The notes beneath the pieces were generated by a model that was given only the letters and a program-made list of their open reading frames with translations, did not search any database and was not told the DNA's origin. 64,000 nucleotides of DNA from CAYUYV01 sp964561475 (GTDB taxonomy: Bacteria > Pseudomonadota > Alphaproteobacteria > JAJFIK01): NCBI GenBank assembly GCA_964561475.1, contig CAZLPU010000001.1, positions 131,455 to 195,454 of the forward strand. Reading direction: 5' to 3'. This document shows, in pieces, positions 15,971 through 24,907 of this stretch. The position numbers were made by a program, and so were the translations under genes. The first letter of the stretch is position 1. Each line of letters starts with the position of its first letter.

Positions 15971-18900
15971 GTGATTATTTCCCACAAGCACAGGTTCATT
16001 TTCATCAGGACGCGCCGGACAGCCGGAACGAGCCTTGAAATTGTGCTGTCCCGGTACTGCGGGCCGAAGGATGTGATCACGCCACTGCCTACGGAAGACG
16101 AATTGATCCGCCGGGATCTCGATGTCTATCCCTGCAATCACGCCCGCTGGCCCATGAGCCTCGCAGTGGGCGGCCTGTTCAACATGCACCGGATGTCCCT
16201 GTCCTCGAGCCGTTTTGCAGCCCGGTTCGGACCCCAGCGGTTTACGCCCTTCATGCCGGCCCGTCAGATCGCCAGACTGGTCGGGCAGGATGTGTGGAAC
16301 AGCTATTTCAAGTTCGCAGTCGAACGCGATCCGCTCGACCGTCTCATTTCCGGCTATTACGCGGAGTTGCGTGAAGATCGTGTGCGGACGATTGATGAAT
16401 TCTTCTCCCGTCCGGCTCTTCAGTCGAATTTCGATCTCTACAGTATTGATGGTCAGGTTGCGGTAGATCATGTCATCCGCTTCGATCAGCTTGCGGAGGA
16501 CTTCTCCAGGGTCTGCGATGCGATCGGGATCGTCCGTGATACGTGGCTTCCCAGGGCAAAGGCGGGGAACCGGCGCAACAAACGGGGCTGGCGCGAGCTT
16601 CTGGATCCCGAGCAGATTGACCGGGTTCGCCAGGAACTGGCCGACGAGTACAGGGTCTTGAGGGATTATGGCGCGCCCATTCCGCCGGAGATCTGGGCGC
16701 CCCCTGGCGAGGTACTACCGATGATGACTGGTGGCGACGGCGCCGCTGGTCAGGATGGCATGGCAGGGGGTGCGGATGATGCCGCGCCATTGCCGCTTTC
16801 TGCTGATCAAATAATTGATGAAGTGATGGGTTCGGCATCGTTTGGCGGGCAACCCGGGCACGCAGGCCAAGTTGGGCAAGGCCAAGAGCTTGAAACCGCT
16901 GCGGTATTGGATCACGGCGCCGATCTCCCAAAGCCCGATCTGGGCTCGCCCGTTGTTCCTGAATTTCACGAGCTGCATCAGCTTCAAGAAACCGTGATCA
17001 AGGAACAGCCGTTTCAGGAATACCGGGTCCAGGCCGCCGAACCGAGTGTTGACGCCCTGATCATGCCGGAAATCTTCGCCCGGGCTTTTCCGGTAGGAGA
17101 TGTTCCCGCTCCCGAAGGCGCGGACCAAGGACGGTCCGAGAGCGAAAGGCTGGATTACGCCGGGCCTGATTTTGAGGCGCTGTCCGATCTCTCCCAAGGG
17201 GCGGCTGCCGATGACGAGGCCCAGACGGAACGCGCCGGCGTGGATGATGACACTTGGAAGAGGAGCCAGGCGCCACTTCCGGAAACCGCCGCGAAGTTTT
17301 CGGAACACGGGATCCGGGAGGTTCTTGAAGCCGCTTCAGGACAGGCCGCCGGCTATGGATGGGACGGTGATGCCGATGGAGCGTCATCCAATGAGGAGAT
17401 GGGCCGAACGGATACGGGATTTATCGAGGACGGTGCTGGCGTCCGAATGGTGCCGCAGGATGATGCGCGCTTTTCCGAAAGGGGGATCCGCGCGGTTCTG
17501 GATCCCACCCAGGCCGCACCGGATGAGGACCTGCAAACCGAGAACGCCGCAAGCGAGGACGTTCATGCCCCAGACTTGCAAAGCGGTAACTTGAAAACCG
17601 AAGGCTGGCAATCCGAGGACTGGCAAACCGAAGACTTGCGAACCGAAGACTTGGATGCCGGAAAGATGCACGGCAGTGCTGCTGTGGATCAGGGGGCGTT
17701 TGGCGGGCAGCCAGCTGCAGAACCCTCGGTGGAAGCCGACAAGCATGCCGAAGATCTGACGGCCCCGGAGCCGGGGATTGCTGCCGACGAACAGGTCAAA
17801 CCGGTAACGGCCGAGACCGCTGACCACGATGCCGGTGAGAGCAAAGACACCGACGGCGAAGAGGATGACCAGAAGGCCGCTGATCGGGAAGCCGCTGACT
17901 TGGAGATGAGTGACCGGGAAGCGGGTGGCCGGGAAGTCAATGACTCTGAAGTCGATAGCCCTGAAGTCGATAGCCGGGAAGTCGGTGGCGAGACCGGCCC
18001 GGTCCCGGATGAACCGGCAGCGCATGAATCGGACGACGGCCTGGAAAAACCGCTTGAACCTGTGTTGGAGGACCAAGCAGGAATGACGCGCTGGGAGGAT
18101 GAAGAGAACAGTCTTCGTGCCCTGGTGGCGGATCAGGACACCCCTGCTCAACGTCGCCATGGCGGGCGCCGCATTCGGGGAACCAGCCTTCGCGGTACGG
18201 GCTCGAAATCCGGCGTTGCGGACCTGTCCTCGGTCACATCGGATCTGGATTCCCGGAGCGCCTATGATCCGCAAGAAAATGCGTCATATAAGAGTGGAAG
18301 CAGGAAGAAGACCGCTGACGTTGGGAAGGAAAGTGACACCGTGAACTCCCTCGTGGATGTCCTCGCCGAGATCAAGGCCGATCTCGGCGACCAGCAGCAG
18401 GTCCGGGCCGCGCCAGATCGGGACGGCACCGAAAACGATGAAGAGAAGCTGGAGGAGACTGGCATGGACGACATGGCCCAAAGCGGGTCCGGCTATCGCC
18501 GGGAGATGGGGGATCATCCCGCCTCCCGCCACCTGACAGCCCGTGCCCGTGCCCTCGCCGCGATGCTTGAAGACGCCGCTCTCCCCGACCGGGATGAGGA
18601 TGACGAGGACGAACAGGACGCCCTTGAGGCGGAAGCCAGGGGTGATGAAGCCAGGGGTGATGAAGCCAGGGATGATGAAGCCAGGGATTATGAAGACGGT
18701 GATGAGGGCCAGTGGGGCGGGCGGCCCGCTCCCGATGACGGTCTGGACGCAGCGGCACTGCTCGAAAGCCTCCGCCTGATCCGGACCTCCGAGAAGCGCC
18801 GGACCAGCGGCAAGTCCGCCAAGCGTTCCCGTTCCGGCGACAAGAGCGGAGAACAATCCCAGAGGCGGGTCAGAGCACCTTCCCGCCGCCGCGCCCGGCT

Positions 18901-21613
18901 GCGCCGCGCCGTCGACGAGGCTCCGGACGCCCTGTCCCCGGCGCCCGTCACGGCGGCACCATCCGCACAGGACCTCCCTCACGACCAAACGGGCATGGAA
19001 CGGGACGGCGCTGGCGGCAACAGTTTCGGCCAACAGGTCGATGCTCCGTGGACCCCGCCCGCGCCTGGCGAGGCGACGCCGGTCACGCCGGATGCAGGTG
19101 CCTTCCGAATGCCTGGGCAGGACATATTCGGAGCCCCAGCCTCTTCCGCGTCTCAAGGTACCGCGGCGGGCCAGAACACCGGGTCACAAGACACGCTCGC
19201 GCCGGAACCGGAGGCCAATCCGTATGCTGGCCCATATGCCGGCGCAAACCCCTTCGCGCCCTCCGTGTCTGGAGAGTATGAGCAGGTCACGCCGGTCACG
19301 GAAGCGCCGGTCATTGCAGAGCCGTCCGAAACCGGATTTCCCCACGAAGCTGCACACACGCCTGAGACGGCCAGCCCGTCGTCGTTCAACCCTGCGCCGG
19401 TCAACGCCGAGCCGGTCAACTCTGGGCCGGTCAACCCTGCGCCGGTCAACCCCGCGCCAATCAACATGGTATCGACGCCAGAGGCTGGTGCTCCGGCGGA
19501 CCATCAACCGGCATTTGGTCAACAGCCTGCCGATCCCTATGCAGATGGTTCTGGTGCGGCGGATCATGCTCCGGCTGCCTATGCTCCGGCTGATGATGCT
19601 CCGGTCCACGAGGCCCTTGCAGATAATTATGAAGATGTGACGGCCGCGCCGGTCCCGCCGGCTGCAGGTCCCCAGACCGCCCCTGCCCACGAACCTGCAG
19701 CTGACTTGGAACCGGCGGCCCCTGCGCCGTCAGCGGTGGCGGAAACGCCGGCTCCGGTTGCACCAGTTCAGGTTCCGTCTGGCGATGGTCCGGCTTCTGG
19801 CGATCCCGCGGCCCCAGGGGCCGGGCAGGACCGTCGCGAAAGTGCTCCGTCCCAGGACAGGTCCATGGAGGGGGCGTGGCCCCGCGCTCAGGCGGGAACC
19901 GTGATCAAGCCCCGGTCTACGCGCCGGGAAGTGATGCCGTCTTCCGCCGAGGCGACCCGGCCTGCGCCATCGCCCTCGGTGATGAAAGCGATCGGTGCGG
20001 ATGAAGCCTTCCAGGCGCGCCTGAAAGGTGAAATTGAGCGGTCCCTGAAAAAGGCCCTGGGCGGCATGCTTGGCTCAGCAGTGGCGGGCAAACAGGAAGA
20101 GGGCACCCAGGTTCAGGACGCTACAGCGTCCGCCAAGGCGCCCGATGTGTCTCACACCGGTGGTGATCAAACGGTGCCGCCGGCAGCCGCCGTCGTATCT
20201 CCTGATCCGGCGCCCCAGGCCGAGGCCCAGGTCCAGACCCGGAATGAGAACCGGGAAGATGCAGACACTCCCACTGATTTGACCACTGAGGACCCCTCTC
20301 CGCGGCCCGCGCCGCGGGCGCAGATCCTGCCGCCGCGTCCCGTCGAGGAACCCGCGGCCCAAACCGTGACACAAGAGCCTGTTGCGCCGGCCACGCCGCA
20401 AATTCCGGCTCAGGACGAAACAGGTCCGGCGCAAAACGAGGTTGCGGTACGGGAGGAGTCCCCGCAAGCGGTCATGGCCCCGTCCCAGTCTGGTGTTGAA
20501 AACACCGTTGAACCGGCCCGGCCACAAGAGACGGCACCGGCCGAGATTCCCGCCGAGACGCCAATACCCCAGGCGCCTGTTCAGGTTCAGGCGGACACGG
20601 ACATCAGCCCGGCCCCCGCCGAGGCGGCCGCGAATACTCCGGCCGCGAATACTCCGGCGGCTGGGACCCCGCCTGCTGGTGCGCCCTCCCAGGTTGAGGT
20701 TCCCAATCTAGTCACTCCGCCCCAAGAGGGTATCGTCACCAGTCCGGCCCAGCCTCTGGTCTTTGGCGGTGAGGTTTTCGAGGAGAGCCCGGAGCCGGAG
20801 CAGTCCCTGTCGCCGCCGGAATGGCTGTTTGATGAATATCTGCCCTGGCCTCCGGGTGCGGACGATTCCGAAGGATCCGTACGCGAGACTCTGCCCCCGC
20901 CCGCTGCCGCCCCGATCACGGATCCTCAGCCCCCGGTCTTTGCCCCATCCGCTGCTCAAGCCACAGGATCTCAGGCGCCGTCCGGCGTGAATGGTGCAGC
21001 ACAATCGCCTGCACCGGTCGTCCAAACGGTCGCTCCCGTGAACGCCCCGCAACAGGGTGCAGGCAAGACGGATACCAGCCCGTCAAGACCGGTCAGCCCG
21101 GCTCCGGTTGCGCCACAGGTGTCCGCGGCGGCCACGGCGCCCCAAGCACCAACTCCCGCGCAGGCAGCACCCGTGACGACAGCTCCGGTTGCACCGGCTC
21201 CCCTCACGTCGGCCCCGGCCAATACAGGGCCCGCTACGCCGCCCCGCGTTCAGGCCGCCCCCGCCGCGCCATCATCTGTGACGCCTGCGCAGGCGGCGCC
21301 GGTTCCGGCCCAAGGGCAGCGTGGTCGGCCGGTCCAAGAGGTCGCAGAGGCCGGAACACCTGCAGCGCCTGCAACAGCGCAAGCCCCGACGCCCCAGCGG
21401 CCCGACCCGCAGGCTGCACCTGTGCAAAACGGTGCTGCACCATCAGCCGCACAAAGCGCTCCGGTTGCGGAACAAAGAACGGTTGCCGGATCCGGCCAAA
21501 GCCAGACAGCGCCCCATGGCCAAGGTCCGTATGTGTCCGGCTGGGCATTTTTTCAGCCCACCCGGTCCCGGACATCGCCATCAGGCCAAAGTGGATCGGT
21601 CGCGCGCCGATAG
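15971..21613 (+). CDS. Sulfotransferase-family protein with a giant low-complexity tail
   Basis: 1,880 aa from GTG 15971. This start gives VIISHKHRFIFIRTRRTAGTSLE, the usual N-terminus of this family, and follows GGGAAGG by ten bases. Residues 1-240 are a sulfotransferase domain: RTRRTAGTSLE is the 5'-phosphosulfate loop and FKFAVERDPLDRLISGYY the 3'-phosphate motif, so PAPS-dependent sulfation is expected. The remaining 1,600 or so residues are disordered-looking: acidic first, then Ala/Pro/Gln/Val-rich, with many five-residue tandem repeats. The motif KFSEHGIREVLE/RFSERGIRAVLD occurs twice, and a short helical segment (AFQARLKGEIERSLKKALGGML) near residue 1370 interrupts the tail. No signal peptide or transmembrane helix was seen. 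The tail's role is unknown; scaffold or glycan-target binding is speculative. Confidence 0.85.
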   Translation: MIISHKHRFIFIRTRRTAGTSLEIVLSRYCGPKDVITPLPTEDELIRRDLDVYPCNHARWPMSLAVGGLFNMHRMSLSSSRFAARFGPQRFTPFMPARQIARLVGQDVWNSYFKFAVERDPLDRLISGYYAELREDRVRTIDEFFSRPALQSNFDLYSIDGQVAVDHVIRFDQLAEDFSRVCDAIGIVRDTWLPRAKAGNRRNKRGWRELLDPEQIDRVRQELADEYRVLRDYGAPIPPEIWAPPGEVLPMMTGGDGAAGQDGMAGGADDAAPLPLSADQIIDEVMGSASFGGQPGHAGQVGQGQELETAAVLDHGADLPKPDLGSPVVPEFHELHQLQETVIKEQPFQEYRVQAAEPSVDALIMPEIFARAFPVGDVPAPEGADQGRSESERLDYAGPDFEALSDLSQGAAADDEAQTERAGVDDDTWKRSQAPLPETAAKFSEHGIREVLEAASGQAAGYGWDGDADGASSNEEMGRTDTGFIEDGAGVRMVPQDDARFSERGIRAVLDPTQAAPDEDLQTENAASEDVHAPDLQSGNLKTEGWQSEDWQTEDLRTEDLDAGKMHGSAAVDQGAFGGQPAAEPSVEADKHAEDLTAPEPGIAADEQVKPVTAETADHDAGESKDTDGEEDDQKAADREAADLEMSDREAGGREVNDSEVDSPEVDSREVGGETGPVPDEPAAHESDDGLEKPLEPVLEDQAGMTRWEDEENSLRALVADQDTPAQRRHGGRRIRGTSLRGTGSKSGVADLSSVTSDLDSRSAYDPQENASYKSGSRKKTADVGKESDTVNSLVDVLAEIKADLGDQQQVRAAPDRDGTENDEEKLEETGMDDMAQSGSGYRREMGDHPASRHLTARARALAAMLEDAALPDRDEDDEDEQDALEAEARGDEARGDEARDDEARDYEDGDEGQWGGRPAPDDGLDAAALLESLRLIRTSEKRRTSGKSAKRSRSGDKSGEQSQRRVRAPSRRRARLRRAVDEAPDALSPAPVTAAPSAQDLPHDQTGMERDGAGGNSFGQQVDAPWTPPAPGEATPVTPDAGAFRMPGQDIFGAPASSASQGTAAGQNTGSQDTLAPEPEANPYAGPYAGANPFAPSVSGEYEQVTPVTEAPVIAEPSETGFPHEAAHTPETASPSSFNPAPVNAEPVNSGPVNPAPVNPAPINMVSTPEAGAPADHQPAFGQQPADPYADGSGAADHAPAAYAPADDAPVHEALADNYEDVTAAPVPPAAGPQTAPAHEPAADLEPAAPAPSAVAETPAPVAPVQVPSGDGPASGDPAAPGAGQDRRESAPSQDRSMEGAWPRAQAGTVIKPRSTRREVMPSSAEATRPAPSPSVMKAIGADEAFQARLKGEIERSLKKALGGMLGSAVAGKQEEGTQVQDATASAKAPDVSHTGGDQTVPPAAAVVSPDPAPQAEAQVQTRNENREDADTPTDLTTEDPSPRPAPRAQILPPRPVEEPAAQTVTQEPVAPATPQIPAQDETGPAQNEVAVREESPQAVMAPSQSGVENTVEPARPQETAPAEIPAETPIPQAPVQVQADTDISPAPAEAAANTPAANTPAAGTPPAGAPSQVEVPNLVTPPQEGIVTSPAQPLVFGGEVFEESPEPEQSLSPPEWLFDEYLPWPPGADDSEGSVRETLPPPAAAPITDPQPPVFAPSAAQATGSQAPSGVNGAAQSPAPVVQTVAPVNAPQQGAGKTDTSPSRPVSPAPVAPQVSAAATAPQAPTPAQAAPVTTAPVAPAPLTSAPANTGPATPPRVQAAPAAPSSVTPAQAAPVPAQGQRGRPVQEVAEAGTPAAPATAQAPTPQRPDPQAAPVQNGAAPSAAQSAPVAEQRTVAGSGQSQTAPHGQGPYVSGWAFFQPTRSRTSPSGQSGSVARR
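17576..17665 (+). repeat. 15-bp tandem array in the giant protein (W/L-Q/R-T-E-D pentads)
   Basis: Six in-frame 15-base units, for example tggcaatccgaggac, tggcaaaccgaagac and ttgcgaaccgaagac, encoding LQSGN, LKTEG, WQSED, WQTED, LRTED, LDAGK. Adjacent units differ by a few substitutions, the signature of unit duplication followed by drift. Confidence 0.9.
17879..17983 (+). repeat. 15-bp tandem array in the giant protein (R-E-V/A pentads)
   Basis: Seven in-frame units such as ggtggccgggaagtc, gatagccctgaagtc and gatagccgggaagtc, encoding an acidic five-residue period (ADREA, ADLEM, SDREA, GGREV, NDSEV, DSPEV, DSREV). Confidence 0.9.
18632..18691 (+). repeat. 15-bp tandem array in the giant protein (E-A-R-G-D pentads)
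   Basis: Four units, gaagccaggggtgat twice in perfect copy, then gaagccagggatgat and gaagccagggattat. They encode EARGD, EARGD, EARDD, EARDY. The perfect pair suggests recent duplication. Confidence 0.92.
19394..19468 (+). repeat. 15-bp tandem array in the giant protein (P-V-N pentads)
   Basis: Five units of the type gcgccggtcaacccc, encoding a run of xPVNx pentads that ends APINM. A further pair of the same period (gcgaatactccggcc/g) lies at 20630-20659. Confidence 0.9.
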
Positions 21614-21838
21614 GACACGGTCCGGTCTGGATGGAAGACATTTTAAAAATTGTGACGGAATCGGACCGCAAAGGTTCCGTCAGACCTGACACCGCGCCAA
21701 TCTCTCCGGTTCGCGATCCAAAGCAACAAGCGCGCCCGATGCTCACAAGGTAATTTTACTGTGCTCCGGCTGAAAGGGGATGTCCTTCCCGGTCCGTTTG
21801 GTCATAGTGATGCCGACCGCGCTTGAGAGGAGCCTCCC

Positions 21839-23455
21839 ATGAAAAACCGTGTTGCCATCGCACAATGGAACGAGCTTGACGACCGCAAACCGACTTATGC
21901 CTGTGTGGCCAACGTCGATCTGGTCATTATTCGGTATGAGGACAAAGTATCGGTCCTTTACGGCCGGTGCCTGCACCGCGGCGCTCTGCTCGCCGATGGT
22001 TTCGTCCGAGGCGAAGATCTGATCTGCGGCGTTCACAACTGGGACTATCGGCTCGAAACCGGCGTCAGTGCCTACAACAATGACGAGGCGCTCCAGAAAT
22101 TCACGGCCGTTGTCGACAATGGTTTTGTCTATGTGGATGCCGACGAGATTGCCGCCTGGGAGCGGGCCAATCCTCAGCCCTACGACCGGGAAGCCTATCT
22201 GGGCCTTTATGCGGATGTGCACGGCGGCCCTGAAGAGCCCCACAACAAACTCATCCAGGAACTGGCGACCCATGGTCTGTCCCGGGTTGGCCACCACGGT
22301 CCTGTCGAGGCCATGGGGGTGCCCTTTGACCAATTGCCGAAATGGGATGATCTGCAATTCGTGACCGCCCAGCTGCACCGGTTCCCGCTGCTGGACGAGG
22401 AGCCCGTGGGTACGGATGTGGTCATCGGCCCGGCTTCCCAGCGGCCGCTCCACCTGAACATTCCCTTGTTCGTCTCGGATATGAGTTTTGGGGCCCTCTC
22501 CGAGGAAGCCAAGATTGCTCTGGCCATGGGCGCGGAAAATGCCGGCACGGGCATCTGTTCCGGCGAAGGCGGTATGCTGCCGGAGGAGCAGGAAAACAAC
22601 AGCCGGTACTTCTACGAACTGGCCTCCGCCCGTTTCGGCTTCAGCTGGGACAAGGTGGCCCGGGTTCAGGCCTTCCATTTCAAGGGGGGCCAGGGCGCCA
22701 AGACAGGCACCGGCGGGCATCTTCCCGGCAACAAGGTCGTGGGCAAGATCGCGGAAGTGCGCGGGCTGAAGGAGGGTGAATCCGCCATCTCCCCATCCCG
22801 GTTCCCGGATTGGACGGATGTCTATCAGATCCGCGACTTCGCCCAGGAAGTCCGCGACCGCACCGGCGGAATCCCCATTGGCTACAAACTGTCCGCCCAG
22901 CACATTGAGCGGGACCTGGACGCGGCGATGGAAATCGGCGTGGATTACATCATTCTCGACGGGCGGGGCGGGGGCACCGGCGCCGCGCCGAAAATCTTCC
23001 GCGACCACATCTCCGTTCCGACAATTCCGGCCCTGGCCCGGGCCCGCCAGCATCTGGACCGATCCCGCTACAATCATGTGAGCCTGATCATCACAGGCGG
23101 TCTGCGCACCCCGGCTGATTTCGCCAAGGCCATGGCGTTGGGGGCCGATGCGATTGCCGTATCCAACGCCGCGCTTCAGGCCATTGGTTGCCTGGGCATG
23201 CGGGCCTGCAACACCAACAACTGCCCTGTCGGCATTGCAACCATGAAGAACGAGTTGAGGGCGCGCCTGGAGATCGAAGCATCCGCCCGGCGGTTGCAGA
23301 ACTTCTTCGAGGCATCGGTGGAGTTGATGCAGGTCATGGCCCGGGCCTGCGGCCGGTCCCACCTTCGGGACCTGTCCCCGTCTGACCTGATCACCTGGAA
23401 AGAAGACATGGCTCGTCTGGCCAATGTGGCCTATGGCGGCGCCGGGGCCTGGTGA
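21839..23455 (+). CDS. Rieske-type ferredoxin domain fused to an FMN-dependent glutamate-synthase-like domain
   Basis: 538 aa, cytoplasmic. Residues 20-100 are a Rieske [2Fe-2S] domain: CLHRGALLADG (C-x-H) and CGVHNWDYR (C-x2-H). From about 150 to the end is the FMN/TIM-barrel domain of the glutamate synthase large subunit family: FVSDMSFGALSEEA, FHFKGGQGAKTGTGGHLPG, ILDGRGGGTGAAP, ITGGLRTPADFAKAMALGADA, and CLGMRACNTNNCPVGIAT with the iron-sulfur cysteines. It lacks the glutaminase domain, so it is not a full GltB. The physiological reaction is unknown; electrons probably pass between the Rieske cluster and FMN. The start follows GAGAGGAG. Confidence 0.9.
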   Translation: MKNRVAIAQWNELDDRKPTYACVANVDLVIIRYEDKVSVLYGRCLHRGALLADGFVRGEDLICGVHNWDYRLETGVSAYNNDEALQKFTAVVDNGFVYVDADEIAAWERANPQPYDREAYLGLYADVHGGPEEPHNKLIQELATHGLSRVGHHGPVEAMGVPFDQLPKWDDLQFVTAQLHRFPLLDEEPVGTDVVIGPASQRPLHLNIPLFVSDMSFGALSEEAKIALAMGAENAGTGICSGEGGMLPEEQENNSRYFYELASARFGFSWDKVARVQAFHFKGGQGAKTGTGGHLPGNKVVGKIAEVRGLKEGESAISPSRFPDWTDVYQIRDFAQEVRDRTGGIPIGYKLSAQHIERDLDAAMEIGVDYIILDGRGGGTGAAPKIFRDHISVPTIPALARARQHLDRSRYNHVSLIITGGLRTPADFAKAMALGADAIAVSNAALQAIGCLGMRACNTNNCPVGIATMKNELRARLEIEASARRLQNFFEASVELMQVMARACGRSHLRDLSPSDLITWKEDMARLANVAYGGAGAW

Positions 23456-23609
23456 AACGGTCCGGACGCATTTGCCGAGAAACGGAGGAAAGGGATCGGG
23501 TCCGGTCTCTTTTCTATGCAACACCCATCCGTGTTATTAACCAAAAATTCACCTTTCATTGGACCTGCCGCCTGCAAGGCGGTATTTTCAAGGCAGGAGA
23601 GGTGAAGAC

Positions 23610-23903
23610 ATGCGTATCTGGTATGAAATTGAAGACGCCCTTGAGACCTGTTTCGAGGACATCGAGCGCAGCATTCACAGCGAATGCCGGTTCGAGGTCT
23701 GGGAGTGGGCTGAACTGCCCAATGGCTCAGAGGCCAGCTTGACCGGGCGTTTCCCGACCCGTCGCCTTGCGGAACTGTTCATCTGTCAGCTTGAGGATGA
23801 AGCGGCGAAGACGGGGCGGGGGATCCATTATCCCCTGGATGAGCGGCAAAAGGCACTCGATCTGTTCCATGCAGCGGACCAGTCGAGCAATACCGTTCAC
23901 TGA
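23610..23903 (+). CDS. Small protein of unknown function
   Basis: 97 aa, acidic and probably cytoplasmic, beginning MRIWYEIEDALETCFEDIERSIHSECRFEVWEW. ATG 23610 was chosen because AGGAGAGG precedes it; an upstream in-frame start (23559) has none. No signal peptide or membrane helix is seen. It lies about 150 bp after the Rieske oxidoreductase on the same strand and could be co-transcribed. Function not recognised. Confidence 0.65.
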   Translation: MRIWYEIEDALETCFEDIERSIHSECRFEVWEWAELPNGSEASLTGRFPTRRLAELFICQLEDEAAKTGRGIHYPLDERQKALDLFHAADQSSNTVH

Positions 23904-23983
23904 CTATTGGCCCAGCGCTCTTGCATGGCGCGTGCGCACCGGTCCTTTATGGTGGGGGCGGGATTGGGAGGCGTGTCCATTTT

Positions 23984-24880
23984 TTAGGTGACGCCGAGGA
24001 TCCAGGCTTCTTCCGCCTCCACGCGCGTCCTTTCCTCCGCCGTGAGATCGGCCGGACCGGAGAGGACCCGGTCCAACTGGCAGTCCCGCTGAAGATTTGA
24101 GAGCGTGTCGACCACGGTCCGGACCTGCACCGCGTCCTTGATCTGCCCCTCCCCAGCGCTTCTGCACCAGAGAGATGGGTAGATTTCCGCCAGAACCAGC
24201 CGCGCCTCCCTGTCCGTCACCGGCCCGAGACCGGTCTCGAACGGCCAGATCCGGCACCCGCTGGCGAGATCCGGCAAAGCCCGGAGGGCTGCCAGAAACG
24301 GAATACCCAGCAGGGCCTGGGAGCCAACGGACCCCGTCGTATAGAGTTTCCAGACCGGCTGTGCGCCGGAGACCCGGGCATCGATCAGGCGCTTTTCCGG
24401 CAGATCATCAGCACCATGGCGGCGCAGGCGCCGCTGCCCAAGAAATGGGCCTTCCTTCGAAGGAGGGCAGCCCCAGAAGGGAAAGGCCTCTCCGGTCATG
24501 ACCCGGTTCATTTCCGCCGCGACCGCAAAGCGGTTGTTTCCGTTGCGGGGGCCTTCCTCGATCCGCCTGCTGAGAAACTCCCACATGGCCTGCCAGGGCT
24601 GGCCTTCCAGGCCCAACGCCAGGGCTGTGCCCGAGGGGTAGCCCAAGGGAAAGTCGAAGCCCGCCAGGACCCGTTTTCCCTCACCAAGGCTCTCCCTCAA
24701 AAGGTTGGACAGGAGCGTGAATGCCTCTGCCCTCGTGGGCGGATTGTGGAGCGCCGCGTTGTCTCCACCGGTCCCGGCTGCGTCGAGAACGGCAATCCAG
24801 ATGCTGTCGGCACCCCGCTTCGGGGTGGACGCGGCACTCCAGTCCACCATGATGAACTGGTCGAATCCTGGTGCGGTCAT
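23984..24880 (-). CDS. Conserved hypothetical protein with an RNase H-like (DUF429-type) pattern
   Basis: 298 aa from ATG 24880; GTG 24907, directly after the upstream gene's stop, is an alternative. The N-terminus FIMVDWSAASTPKRGADSIWIAVL and the later GFDFPLGYPSG resemble the DUF429 family, whose predicted RNase H fold starts with an Asp-bearing strand. Cytoplasmic, no export signal. It is the last gene of a minus-strand run with two acyl-CoA dehydrogenases, but nothing ties it to CoA chemistry. Function unknown. Confidence 0.72.
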   Translation of the reverse strand: MTAPGFDQFIMVDWSAASTPKRGADSIWIAVLDAAGTGGDNAALHNPPTRAEAFTLLSNLLRESLGEGKRVLAGFDFPLGYPSGTALALGLEGQPWQAMWEFLSRRIEEGPRNGNNRFAVAAEMNRVMTGEAFPFWGCPPSKEGPFLGQRRLRRHGADDLPEKRLIDARVSGAQPVWKLYTTGSVGSQALLGIPFLAALRALPDLASGCRIWPFETGLGPVTDREARLVLAEIYPSLWCRSAGEGQIKDAVQVRTVVDTLSNLQRDCQLDRVLSGPADLTAEERTRVEAEEAWILGVT

Positions 24881-24907
24881 CAGTGTTCCGCGTGTTTCCG
24901 TCGGCAC

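Noticed and set aside
17384..19156. Two long minus-strand open frames (296 and 290 codons) opposite the giant gene
   Set aside because: They are low-complexity mirror frames of the repetitive high-GC coding strand, with no recognisable domain or ribosome-binding site.
17576..19468. Repeat clusters considered as a CRISPR array
   Set aside because: Units are contiguous 15-mers without spacers, in frame inside a coding sequence, and no cas gene is present.
21743..23524. 593-codon minus-strand open frame
   Set aside because: Antisense to the Rieske/glutamate-synthase-like gene, which has all expected motifs.
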